Assembly (NCBI GenBank): GCA_965178125.1
Contig: OZ237735.1
Coordinates: forward strand, 186,001 to 250,000
From: Bilabrum cf. latius
Lineage: Eukaryota; Bigyra: Bicosoecida; Bigyra; Bicosoecida
Direction of reading: 5' to 3'
Length of the DNA: 64,000 bases
Of this stretch, positions 1-10,026 are shown piece after piece; positions within the stretch are counted from its first letter, which is position 1, and each line of letters starts with the position of its first letter. The notes beneath the pieces were generated by a model that did not search any database, had not been told where the DNA came from, and worked only from the letters and a program-made list of their open reading frames with translations. Both the position numbers and the translations under genes were made by a program.

Positions 1-16
1 CAAGGCAAGGCTCGAT

Positions 17-2923
17 TCACTCTATGATTCCCAGCGCCGCCAGCACGAGCGACGGCTGCTGCCTGGGCTGGTGGCACGTCCCCCTTGCTGCCGTGTAGAA
101 CTGCGTCAGGGCGTAGTCCTCGTCCCCCATGGCGCCCGTGTCCCCGCCCCACGCCTCCACGTACCTCAGGTGTTCCCTGGCAAAGGCCAGCTGGGAGAAC
201 ACGAACGGAGACCCGCTGGAGCACAGCAGGTACAGACTCATCGGCTGCAGCTCGTCCTGCCCCGGCTGCAGCCTGCTCAAGTCCACCCTGCACGTGACAC
301 CCGGCCTGGTCCCCGGGTATCGCTGCAGGTAGTAATCCCGATTCGATCGGAGCAGGGCGTGCCGAGTGTGCGTGAAGAGCATCCGCTTGTCGAAAGCAGT
401 CCTGGCCTGCTGCAGCAACCGTAAGAACGCCACGCTACGCTCATACGACCCCGCTGCAATGCGCTGCAGCTCCTCTCTGAGCCCCGCAGGCACCCGCACC
501 GCCGGCACCTGCAACGGCTTGCCTGCTTTCTGCAGCCTCCTCTGCAGGGCCAGCGCCTGCTTGTGCAGCCTCCTCCTCATCTTGCTGTCCTCCTCCGCCT
601 CTCCCTCGTACATGGGCCCCTCCCCTCCATCGGGGAGGTCCAGGGGATCCTCCCACGGACCTAGCCCGCTCCTGCTCCTGCTCGCATGCACGATGCCCTC
701 GAACCTGTCTCCCTTCACCTTGCTGCCCTCGGCGCGCTCGCACGCGTCCAGCCGCATGTGCGGCACCACACCGAAATCAGCAGGGCACAGCCGGCCGAGC
801 AGCTGCATGGTCACCGAGAGGAATGCATCCTGCTCGGCAAAACGTGCGGCGTAATGCGGAAACAAGCTGCCGTGCGCGTGCGCCGCAACGGCGTCGCACA
901 CCATGCACAGCAGCGACCCCCGATCCCTTTGCCTGCACCCCAACATGCGCAACCTGAAGTCCTTCAGCGCGGCCGCATCTGCATCCTCCTCTTTCTGTTC
1001 CCTGGATGACCCCGAGCTGGCACCCGGACCCCCAGCGGGGGACGCCCCGGCAGCTGCCGGCTTGCCAGACCCCCGGCCCTTATCCCCCCCCCCCTCCCCG
1101 CCCCCCTCCCCCTTGGGTAAGTCAGGCACTGTGGCTAGGAGGTCCGGGAACCTCGCCGCGATGCAGTCCGTGAGTGCGTGGCAAAAGGTGCGGTAGTCCG
1201 CCATGGCTGCCTTGAAATCGGCCGAGGGCGCAGAGGCGTCTGCCTCCACGGCCCCTTCCTCGCCTCCTGCTGCCCCGCTGCTCGCGGACCCAGCAGTCCC
1301 TATCCTGCCTCGGCCCCGGCTCCTGCGGTGGGCCCTCCCCGCTCGCCTGTCGTCCTCTTCGTCCTCTCTCTCATCCTGCCTCTCCTGCTGCTCCTGCACC
1401 CGCCGACTCGCCGCTGCCAGCTCGCTCACGCACTTGAGACCCGCCTCCCGCCGCGCCTCCGCCGTCGCCGCCAACCTAACTGCCTCCTCCGCTCGGGACA
1501 CGATCCCGCGTAGCCCCGCGGTCCGCCGCGCAGACGCGTCCATCGCCCGAGTCGCGCTCGCGGAGTGCACCCGTGCGTGCACCTCGGCGAACACAGACGC
1601 CGCCGTCCCAAAGCTGTGGAACACCGGCCGACGCAGCTGCCACTGTGGCCCTGGGCTCCCTGCCCCTACCCCAGCTTGCTCTCCTCCCTCTGCTCCTGCT
1701 GCCCCCGTCGTGGGGAAGAACGTGTTCCGGTCTTGCACCCTCCCGATTGGCGAGGCCGCCACGCACGGTAGCCTGCGCACCTTGGTAGGGCTCGCCAGAA
1801 CGTCCCGCGGATGCAGCGCAGTAGCACCTGAGCCAGAGCCAGAGCCAGAGCCTGAGCCAGTGCCACAGCCAGAGCCATTGCCAGAGCCAGGGCCAGGGCC
1901 AGAGCTCGGGGTGCTCGCACCGGAACAGGTGCTCGAGGCAAACTCCCGGGCTGGCAGGGCAGGGGGCACGAGCCGGAGCACCTGCGTGAGATAGTTCCGG
2001 GTTAGCTCCCGCATCGTCGCGCTCGTCTTCTCCTGCTCGGCCGCGGCGCCCCTCCTCAGCCTCGCCTGCTCCTCCACGACGCGCTGCACGGCCGGGTCCG
2101 AGGTGCTGGGGGCCGCGCCAGCGCCGGTGTCGGGTCCCCGTCCGATCTCCTGCAGTGGCCTCCCGGCGGAGTCCCGCAGCAGCGTGACGGCGGCTCCACC
2201 CGCTGCGAGCAGCCGGTGCTGCATGTGGATCTGGAACCACGCGGCCTCCGAGTAACGGCGCCGAAGCCTGCGGATCTCGCCATTGAACTGGTGGTCCAAT
2301 TCAATAGCAGCTTGGCTGCTCTCTCTAGCGGATTCGGAAGGCAGGCACGCGCACAGCACCTCCTTCCGGCTCTTGCTGGCGGCCGCCAAGCCTCCCATCA
2401 GCGCTCCCGCCTCCTGGCCTGCAAAGATCAGCTTGCATGCGTCCTGCACCATCTTTTCCTCCCGCTGCCGTCTCTCCGTTGCTGTCTACTCAACTTCGTC
2501 TCGCTACCGCACGCAGTAGGCCTGCAGTGATTGTATGCGCCTTTGGTCAGTTGTTGCGGCAATCCGCCTGTTCAAGTCCGTTTCTATTCTGAACCTCTCG
2601 CAAGCCGCGGCCGCGTCATGCCATTGAGCTAGAGGTAATGGTGCATCCGGCAGAGCTTGGCTTGGGTCAACCATATCTTCTTGTTCAGGAACGATAAACT
2701 CCTCGGTTGATGTGGCTGGCTCCGGCGCCTTTATGGGCGAGGGCTGTGGACTAGGCACAGAACCGTCGCCTTCTTTTGCAGCCAGATCACGGAAGCTAAA
2801 CTCTTCCAAATCGCTGTCATCCTCTAGGCAGTCCAAATCATCATCCATGTTCAGCACCGAGCGATTCAATGCCGGCAGAATTTCGCAGGTTCGGGCTGGT
2901 GTATGTGACGAGTGTTCACTCAT
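17..2923 (-). CDS. VPS9-domain protein, probable Rab5-type GEF
   Basis: About 968 aa in one exon from ATG at 2923 to TGA at 17-19. Two in-frame TAG codons (2504-2506, 2486-2488) lie in a charged stretch reading YCVR-TAG-RDEVE-TAG-TATERR, where Gln suits a helix; reading them as stops would split the gene in two. The C-terminal third resembles a VPS9 domain: SLFPHY, then QLLGRLCPADFGVVP, then an ARTAFDKRMLF helix, then DELQPMSLYLL followed by FSQLAFAREHL, matching the family order (LFP...LG, R-P-x-DK, DDLLP-L-Y, S-ahead-F). VPS9 domains activate Rab5-family GTPases on endosomes. The N-terminus is acidic (DDDLDCLEDDSD), and a Gly-Ser run lies near residues 342-367. Several low-complexity inserts make it longer than simple Rabex-type proteins. 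The exact orthologue is not resolved. Confidence 0.72.
1828..1905. repeat. Short hexamer-like coding repeat (Gly-Ser run)
   Basis: On the plus strand the motif gagcca/gccaga recurs about a dozen times. On the minus strand it encodes an alternating Gly-Ser/Gly-Pro run inside the VPS9-like protein. It looks like replication-slippage low complexity in a disordered linker. Confidence 0.7.
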
Positions 2924-2987
2924 CACACTACCGGCGCAGCGTCGCTCCGCCGGGAGGGAGGATCCAACCAGCCTTCTGTGATAGAAA
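2924..2987. promoter_or_regulatory. 64-bp divergent intergenic region
   Basis: The gap lies between the ATG of the VPS9-like gene (minus, 2923) and the ATG of the cysteine protease (plus, 2988). Any promoters and both 5' UTRs must fit here or overlap the genes. I see no TATA box. Role inferred from position only. Confidence 0.45.
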
Positions 2988-4790
2988 ATGCTATCTGTGC
3001 TACCTTTGTTGCTCGTCTCTGGTGCATTTGCGGTACCAGCTGCTTACTCACCCCGGTATCACTTTACTGGGACGTTCAGACTTCCATATGCCGGTCTCAT
3101 TGAGAATTTCGAGGTCTGGACCAATGGCACAGAGCAGCGCATTAACTGGTACGGTGGGCTTGACGTTGATATCGCTACCCCACAGGTCAGTTATCAGACA
3201 TTTCCGGTGTACACTGGTTCGATAAACCGCCAGTGGTGCTTGCAATTTGGTGGTGGTGCACCCGTCCCGTTGCTGGTAAACATGAGCGAGGCGAACGGTT
3301 GGAAGCTTATCAACAGCACGAGCGAGCAGAATCATTACCAAAAAGTAGTTAAGAACGAGGAACGAGAATCTACCTATGATTTCTACTCTGCTGCGAAGGA
3401 CGGTACGCCGCAGCAGCTCCACATGCTCGGCTACGATTTTGTGCTGGGCTCTCACTACGACGAGTACATCATCGAGTACAAGGGTGTCACTCTGGGTCCA
3501 AAATCCACGGAGAATGCCACTCGCTTTGCGCCGCCAGGCCCGGATTGCGGTGGGTATCCCCCGATGGACCCCCGCCGCGGCGGGCCCGGGGACAGCAGCG
3601 ACTGGCGCTCGCGCAGGGTGGCCTCTCCTCTCGCCACGGTGAGAGCCTCCCTCGAGGAAGCGGCGGGCAGCGGGTCCAACCAGCCCCCCGCCGGCTGGCC
3701 CGACTGCTCCTCGCCCGACGCTCTCGCGCTGGCGGGCGGGGATTCGGAGCCGATTGAGTGCGCGTACGAGCGGTGGGCGGCCGAGCACGGCAGGGACCTC
3801 GCCGGCATGACGGCCCAGGAGCGCGCGCGGCGCCTCAGTCGGTTCCGCAGAGCCCATCGCGTGGTGACGTCGCACAACCGCAGGAGCCGCGCAGCTGCCT
3901 CTGCCTCCTCTCTTTCTTCATCTTCATCTTCGTCCTCGTCCCCTTCACAAGCGGGGGCTTCCTTCGATGTCCGCCTGACCCATCTGGCTGACTGGACCGA
4001 TGTTGAGCTGGCCACCCTCCGAGGCACCACCAGCCCGGCCAAGGCCCGCCCACCCACGGTCCCGGCCGCGGGTGTGCACCCGCCCCCGACCGCCGAGGAG
4101 CTGGCCACTTTGCCCACCAAGGTGGACTGGACCATCATCCCCGGGGTGGTGCTGCCCGTGCAGGACCAAGCCACCTGCGGCTCCTGCTGGTCCTTCGGTA
4201 CAATGGGGACCATCGCTGGCTCGCAGGCCATCAAGCACGGGTCGCTCACCCAGATGAGCCACCAGAGCGCCATGGACTGCACCTGGGCGGAGGGCAACTA
4301 CGGCTGTGACGGCGGGAACGACTTCCTGGCGTACAGCTGGTTCCTCGGGAACGGGAACGGGAGCATCCCCACCGAGACGACGTACGGGAACTACCTCGGC
4401 CAGGATGGGCGCTGCCACTACTACAACTCCTCCGTCAAGATGGGCGCGCAGATCACTGCGTACTACAACGTCACGTCGGGCAGCGAGACTGCCCTCATGT
4501 CCGCGGTGGCGCAGCGGGGGCCCATCAGCATCAGCATCGACGCCGCGCTCGAGACGTTCGACTTCTACTCGAGCGGCGTGTACGACGACCCTGCGTGCAA
4601 GTCGGGCCTGGACGACCTGGACCACACCGTGCTGCTCGTGGGCTACGGGACCTCCCAGTCCGGCCAGGACTACTGGAAGGTGAAGAACTCGTGGAGCACG
4701 CACTGGGGTGACGACGGGTACGTGCTCATCGCCCGCAAGGGCAACATCTGCGGGGTGGCCACGCAGCCCACGTACGTGGACGTGGCATGA
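2988..4790 (+). CDS. Secreted papain-family (C1A) cysteine protease
   Basis: 600 aa, single exon, TGA stop, no TAG codon. A hydrophobic signal peptide (MLSVLPLLLVSGAFA) opens the protein. The first ~200 residues (YHFTGTFRLPYAG, FEVWTNGTEQRINWYGGLDVDI region) resemble the N-terminal module of Dictyostelium counting-factor-associated protein D. An I29-like prodomain (YERWAAEHGRDL...RRLSRFRRAH) lies near 258-296, followed by a Ser-rich linker. The mature protease starts near LPTKVDWT. The catalytic triad is visible: Cys400 in CGSCWSFG, His546 in DLDHTVLLVGYG, Asn567 in VKNSWSTHWG, with the oxyanion Gln in QDQATC. Predicted to act in lysosomes, food vacuoles or outside the cell. Catalytic completeness argues it is active after propeptide removal. 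Confidence 0.92.
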   Translation: MLSVLPLLLVSGAFAVPAAYSPRYHFTGTFRLPYAGLIENFEVWTNGTEQRINWYGGLDVDIATPQVSYQTFPVYTGSINRQWCLQFGGGAPVPLLVNMSEANGWKLINSTSEQNHYQKVVKNEERESTYDFYSAAKDGTPQQLHMLGYDFVLGSHYDEYIIEYKGVTLGPKSTENATRFAPPGPDCGGYPPMDPRRGGPGDSSDWRSRRVASPLATVRASLEEAAGSGSNQPPAGWPDCSSPDALALAGGDSEPIECAYERWAAEHGRDLAGMTAQERARRLSRFRRAHRVVTSHNRRSRAAASASSLSSSSSSSSSPSQAGASFDVRLTHLADWTDVELATLRGTTSPAKARPPTVPAAGVHPPPTAEELATLPTKVDWTIIPGVVLPVQDQATCGSCWSFGTMGTIAGSQAIKHGSLTQMSHQSAMDCTWAEGNYGCDGGNDFLAYSWFLGNGNGSIPTETTYGNYLGQDGRCHYYNSSVKMGAQITAYYNVTSGSETALMSAVAQRGPISISIDAALETFDFYSSGVYDDPACKSGLDDLDHTVLLVGYGTSQSGQDYWKVKNSWSTHWGDDGYVLIARKGNICGVATQPTYVDVA

Positions 4791-5005
4791 GTCGCGCGGG
4801 GCTCGGGTCTCGATCCGATCTTTGCGACCGCTCTCCCAATGATGAATGTGTCTCCCGTGCGTGACGAGTGCGATGTGTGCTCGGTGTTGGTTTGGTGCCT
4901 GTGCGACAAGCTGCAATAATCGTGTGCATGCAAGCGTGCATTCATGTTACACAGACAAATAGAAGAACCCGCTAGCTAGGGTGGCCCGCCCCCGCTTCTC
5001 TATAT

Positions 5006-8000
5006 TCACGTACCCGCCGCAGCGGCGGTCGAGTCCCCCGCGGCAGCACCCCCTGCAGCCGCCGCCCCGCTTCCCACTGCGTCCCCCGGCCCCGCCCCGG
5101 CACCCTGGCTCCTCTGCTGCGCCAGAGAAAGGAGACTCTCCTCCCCGTGCGCAGCAAGCGCCCGCTCGTCGTACTCGTCCGAGGACTTGAAGAAGATCCT
5201 GGCCGCGTACGTCGAGAACTGCAGCGCCCTGAACTCGTCGATCTGCGCCTGCAGCCTCCTCCCCCGGAACTGGAGAGTCTGCACGTCCTGCGCCTCCACG
5301 CGGGTCTTGGGCTGCCCGATCTTGCGCAGCTGCTCGGCGGCCTGCTGCCTCTCCTTGACGAACTTTTGCTCGACCGACTCGAACCAGTGGAGGCTTCCAA
5401 AGGCCCGGTTCTGCCGCAGCACCGAAAGGAAGAATGCCACGCCCATGGCGAATCCGTCGTCCACAAAGTACGCCACGCGGCCCTTGCCCGCCTTGTCCAG
5501 CGACTGCTTCGCGTCCCTGAGTGCCTTTGTGAAGGACAGTGTCAGCGCAGGCACGAGGTAAGCGAAGCCCTTCCAGTGGGACTCCTTCTGCTTGCGGCTC
5601 CTGTCGTCGTCCTTCCTGTCGTGGATGCCCTCCTTGATCGCGCCCTGGAAGATCTCAACCAGCAGCTGAAAGAAATCGATGTCCCGAGAGAAATTGCGGT
5701 GCAGCTCTTCCACCACAGCGTCCAGCACCCCGGCCGCCCCAAGCGTGTCCGCGCTCAGGTCGCGAGCCTCCGGGTCGCGGGGCCCGGCGCTGCTCTAATG
5801 CCCGCCCTCGCCCTCGCCCTCACCCTCGCCGGACTTGCCCTCCTCCTCGCCACCGGCCCCGGCTCCCGACGCCGCGCCGCCAGCGGCCCCCTCTGCACCC
5901 CCTGCCTTGTGGTGAGAGGCGCCCTGCACTCCCTGCGAGGCCCCCGCCCGCATGCCCACGAACCCTCCCCGCTGGGCCGCCTGCAGGAAGGACACTCGGC
6001 TGGCCGCCATGCCGCCCGCGCCCGCCTCGTCCTCCTCGTCGCTGTCCGAGTCCTCCCCCAGCCGAGCCGCCTGCTGCTCCTCGCGCTCCAGCCGCGTGGT
6101 GCCCGCCACTATCTTGGCGTCCAGCGCCATGTCGCCCAGGTTGGGCAGGAATTGGATGGAGCTGGCCGTGTGCCGCATCGTGGCGGATCGCACGGTGCGC
6201 ACGAAGGCCAGCGCGTTGCCTATCCGGGAGATGAGGATCCTGCACTTGTCGAGGGGAGACAGGGGGTCCTCCCTCTTGCCGTGCTTCTGCATGGTCTTGA
6301 CGAAGGCCTCGGCGTGGTCGACGGGGTACAGCCCGTCGAGCTTCCTCCTCGCCTTCTTGTACCACCTGCGCTCCTTGGACAGGTAGGACCGGGTGATGGC
6401 GTCGTTGAGAAACGCAGACATGAGCTGCACCTGCTTGGTCAGGTAGCGGTACGCGTTGGTGACCACTGTGTTGACGATGCCCAGCCCGTGCTGCCGGATG
6501 GACGAGGCCACCGAGTGGATGCTGACCGTGTTCATGTGCTTGGACCCGCGCTGGGACCTGCGCTCGATGAAGAGCTGGTCGTAGAGGCTGTAGTTGTAAT
6601 TGCTCACGAACACGCTGAGCTTGCGCATGATCTGCAGCACGTCCACGCTCGTGTCGAGTGAGCCCATGGGCAGGTGGCTCTCGGCCAGCTCCAGGCCGTA
6701 CTTGTCAGAGGCGAGCGCGGCCATCTCGCCGTACGTCTTCCAGTCGTGCAGCGCCACCGTCGTTGCCTCGTAGAAGCGCTGCTCCAGGAATGTCTGCACG
6801 CACTCCCGGATGCTGAGCTCCCGCTGCACGATGCGCAGAGGCGGCAGCGCCAGGATGTGCGTGGGGACCTTGAGCGCCCCGCGCGCCGCGCCCGAGGCCG
6901 ACTTGGGGTTGGGCGGAGACCTGTGCTGGATGAGGACGTAGTGCACGTGCACCCGGAGGTCGCTCTCCACTGCCATGCTCAGCGGCTGCACCAGCTCGTC
7001 CTGCACGCAGCCCCACATGAACTCCTATAGGCTCTCCACCATGCTGCCGCTGGACCGGCCGCCGCCGGCCGCAGAGGCGCCGGCGCCCGAGGCGGGCTCC
7101 GCGGCGCTGGCAGGCCCCGCCGGCCCCAGGTGGCAGGCCAGCATGAGCTGCGGCACACAGTCGGCGAAGGCCGCCAGCAGCATGGGCAGCCTCCGTGCGA
7201 GCTTTGGGGTCTGCCCGTGGTGCTTGAGGACGTGCGGCAGGATGTCCCTGACGTGGTACAGGGCAGAGCAGTCGCAGCTGTCCTGCACCACCTGCTGCAG
7301 CGTGCACAGGTTGGTGATCTCGAAGAAGCACTGCCCCAGCACGCGCCGGGCCCCCGCGTCGACCGGCGAGCTGGGCTGCGCCAGCACGCTGGAGCCGAGA
7401 GACAGCAGGCTCCTTCTCTGGCTCGAGTAGGACTCCGTGCCCAGCAGCAGGTCCTCCACCGCGGTGAGGGCAGTGACGATGGTGGCGGCCTCCCGGCTGC
7501 GCTGCTGCCTGTCCATGATCAGTTTGGCGGGCTGGAGGGCCTTGACGGCACGCGCGGCCGCCTCCCTTACGATGATGGGGAGGGAGAGGGCCATCTCCGG
7601 GGCGATCCTGCGGATGGTAGCCTCGAGGGCCTTGAGCGCCAGCACCACGCGCACGAGGCACACCACGTCGTTCACCTTGAAGGGCTTCTCCAGGTGGTGC
7701 TGCAGCGCCAGAAAGTCGTCCATGAGACGACGGCCGGCGCTGGCTGCCATCACCGCCTGCACCACCAGGTTGCCCCGCTCCCCCAGCACCGTCTCAGATT
7801 TATCCGGTGCGTCTGGCACCATGGGCGCCTCCGCGAACATCATGTCGGCCCGCAGCATCCAAGCGCTCACACGCACAAAGAGAGCCTGGGAGCGGGCCGG
7901 CAGCGCGGCGCACAGAGCTGCGTGGCACCTCTCCCTGTGCGCCTCAGGGTCCTCCGGCTGCAGCTTGCGGCTGCTCAGTGGTATCTTGCAGTGCTGCTCG

Positions 8001-9557
8001 AGGAACTCGTCGGGCAGAAAGACGGCCAGCCCATGCATGCCCACCACGGGTACCTTGCCCAGAGCGGACCACAGCTTGCGGAAGACGGTCTCGTCGGGGC
8101 GGGTGCCCGAGGGAGGCGTCAGTGCCCGCTCCAGCGCGTACAGCCCGCACGCGCCCACGTAGATGTGCCTCTCGTCCGTCTCCGTGTCGCTGCCGATCGC
8201 GTCCACGGCTGCCACCGCAAGCTGGGTCACGGCCGCCCGGAACTCACGGAGGAACTCGGCGGACCCCACGTCCACCACGGTGCCCTGCTCCGTGGGCCGC
8301 CGGAAGTTCTGCCGCAGCACCGTGCTCACGGCGCCCTGCTCGAAGAGGTCCCGACCGATGCCAGCTAGCAGACGCTCAAGGGCGGCGGCCTTTGTTGCGT
8401 CGATGCCCAGGGCGGCTTGGCGCTCTGCCCCGGCAATCCCCTGCGCCGCCCGCTTGTATCGGTCCCACGCATCGGCGAGGAGCTCGTTCTGGCTGCGTGC
8501 AGGTGGATGGGTGGGTGGATGATAGGCATGGTAAGGAGACGGGGTTTGGGGGGAGCGGGGCTCATGGTGGTAGCGGTGAAAATCAATCAGTGAGCGGATG
8601 AGCCAGGAGAGAGAGGGAGAGAGCAGCTGATGCATGCACGCCAATCGATGCAGGGCTCACTCGATCACGCAGTCGATGGCAATCAGGGCGTGGAAGAGGT
8701 CGGCAGCGCACCGAAATACCCGCGAGAGCCGCACGTCCTTCCAAGCCCCGTAGAGCGGCGAGTCTTTGTTGTAGAGCGAGGCCAGCTGGTGCACCAGGTT
8801 GCAGGTGATCTCCTCGGACCGCAGGATGAAGTTGCGGAGGTCCTGCAGCATAGGGACGGTCCTGCCCATGAAGGAGGTGAGCACGCCGTCGGACCACTCT
8901 CGGTCCGAGCCATCCGAGGCCAGCCCGAAGAGGGACAGGGGAGGGAGGAAGTCCTGCCGGGCCTTCCGGGCCAGCTCCTCCATCTCCTTGGAGAGCGCCG
9001 TGAACACCAGGAGGATCTGCGGACTCAGGGGGACGCCAGGAAGAGCGCGCATCTTGAAATGATTGGCCATTGGATGGTGATGCGGCATCGTTCGTGAACA
9101 AAACCAATCTGTACTCACCTTTCGAGTAATCGAGTGGCTGACATCGGCATCCACCAGGTCCGGGATCGACACGCGATCTTCTGGATGCAGGACAACACCA
9201 ATGGGATCAGTCTGCGCAAATGTGATTAAAAAGTAATACTGGTGCACGATCGTACAGTACTTAACTCCAACTTTGGTGTGCATCTGCAATGCCTTGTCCA
9301 GACTTACGCCGTCCGGTTGCACATGGTAGAGGCTTGCGGTAGCAGCTTCCAGCAGCTCTTCCAATTTGTCCTGCGAACGATTGATATGAAAGAGCACGCT
9401 TGCAGATATGCAGCAGAAGATCATAACTGCGCAGAATCTGCCACAATCGTAGGCTCACGGCGTGATCTTTCCCAAGATCGATTAGATCCTCCAGGTGGTC
9501 CGCAGTCGGATCATCCTGAGGCTCATTATTTTCGAAGGGCGAGAAGTTGCTGGCCAT
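5006..9557 (-). CDS. WASHC4: WASH complex subunit 4 (SWIP/KIAA1033 homologue)
   Basis: Four exons: 9557-9459, 9370-9119, 9016-8661 and 8492-5006, giving 1,397 aa and a TGA stop; human SWIP is about 1,170 aa. Introns are 88, 102 and 168 nt, with GTGAGC, GTGAGT and GTGAGC donors and CAG acceptors, and the exon sum keeps frame. TAG codons at 7025-7027 and 5795-5797 are read as sense. Collinear landmarks with SWIP are VALHDWKTYGEM, DQLFIERRSQ, a region like human INIRHIANSIRTHGTGIMN (here VSIHSVASSIRQHGLGIVN), LISRIGNALAFVRTVRSA, VDDGFAMGVAFFL, SLHWFESV and YAARIFF. SWIP scaffolds the pentameric WASH complex that drives Arp2/3 actin nucleation on endosomes. An acidic/Gly-rich insert near 5800-6000 is lineage-specific. 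Confidence 0.93.
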
Positions 9558-10026
9558 CAGTCTCGGCCACAGCACTGAGAGAGAGACCAGTTGCCGCCAT
9601 CTCCTGGAACCAGGCTGCGGAACCGCCGGCGAATTGTCCGCGGCGCCGCGTGCCACAAGCGATCTTGTGGTTCTGGCGCCGTGAGTTAAGCTATAGCATT
9701 TGCACTGCGGTGGGCATGAATGATTCAGGCCCACGTGAGGCGCATTCAGTACCTGAGTTGTGGGGTGGCAGCCATTGCAGCTCAACCGGAAGCAATTCTA
9801 GGTTTACGTTTTACCTCCATACGTATCGCAACGACCGTGTCTCTGCAAGCCATCGACAGCCCAACCAAACGTGCGAATCGGCACCCGGCTGACGCGCTGA
9901 CGCGCACCATGGATAGTGGAACTAGCTATACAACTGGCGGCGGTTGTGGTCATTTGGTGTCTATTTACCCAAGTCTACGCCTTGTGCTCAACCACGCGGT
10001 GCAGTTGTGCTGCTAGCGACCTACCG
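9558..10026. other. Intergenic region between SWIP and zinc-finger array
   Basis: This 469-bp stretch lies upstream of the minus-strand SWIP start and downstream of the first zinc-finger gene. Short open frames occur on both strands but none shows recognisable protein character. I see no RNA gene or repeat. Confidence 0.5.
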
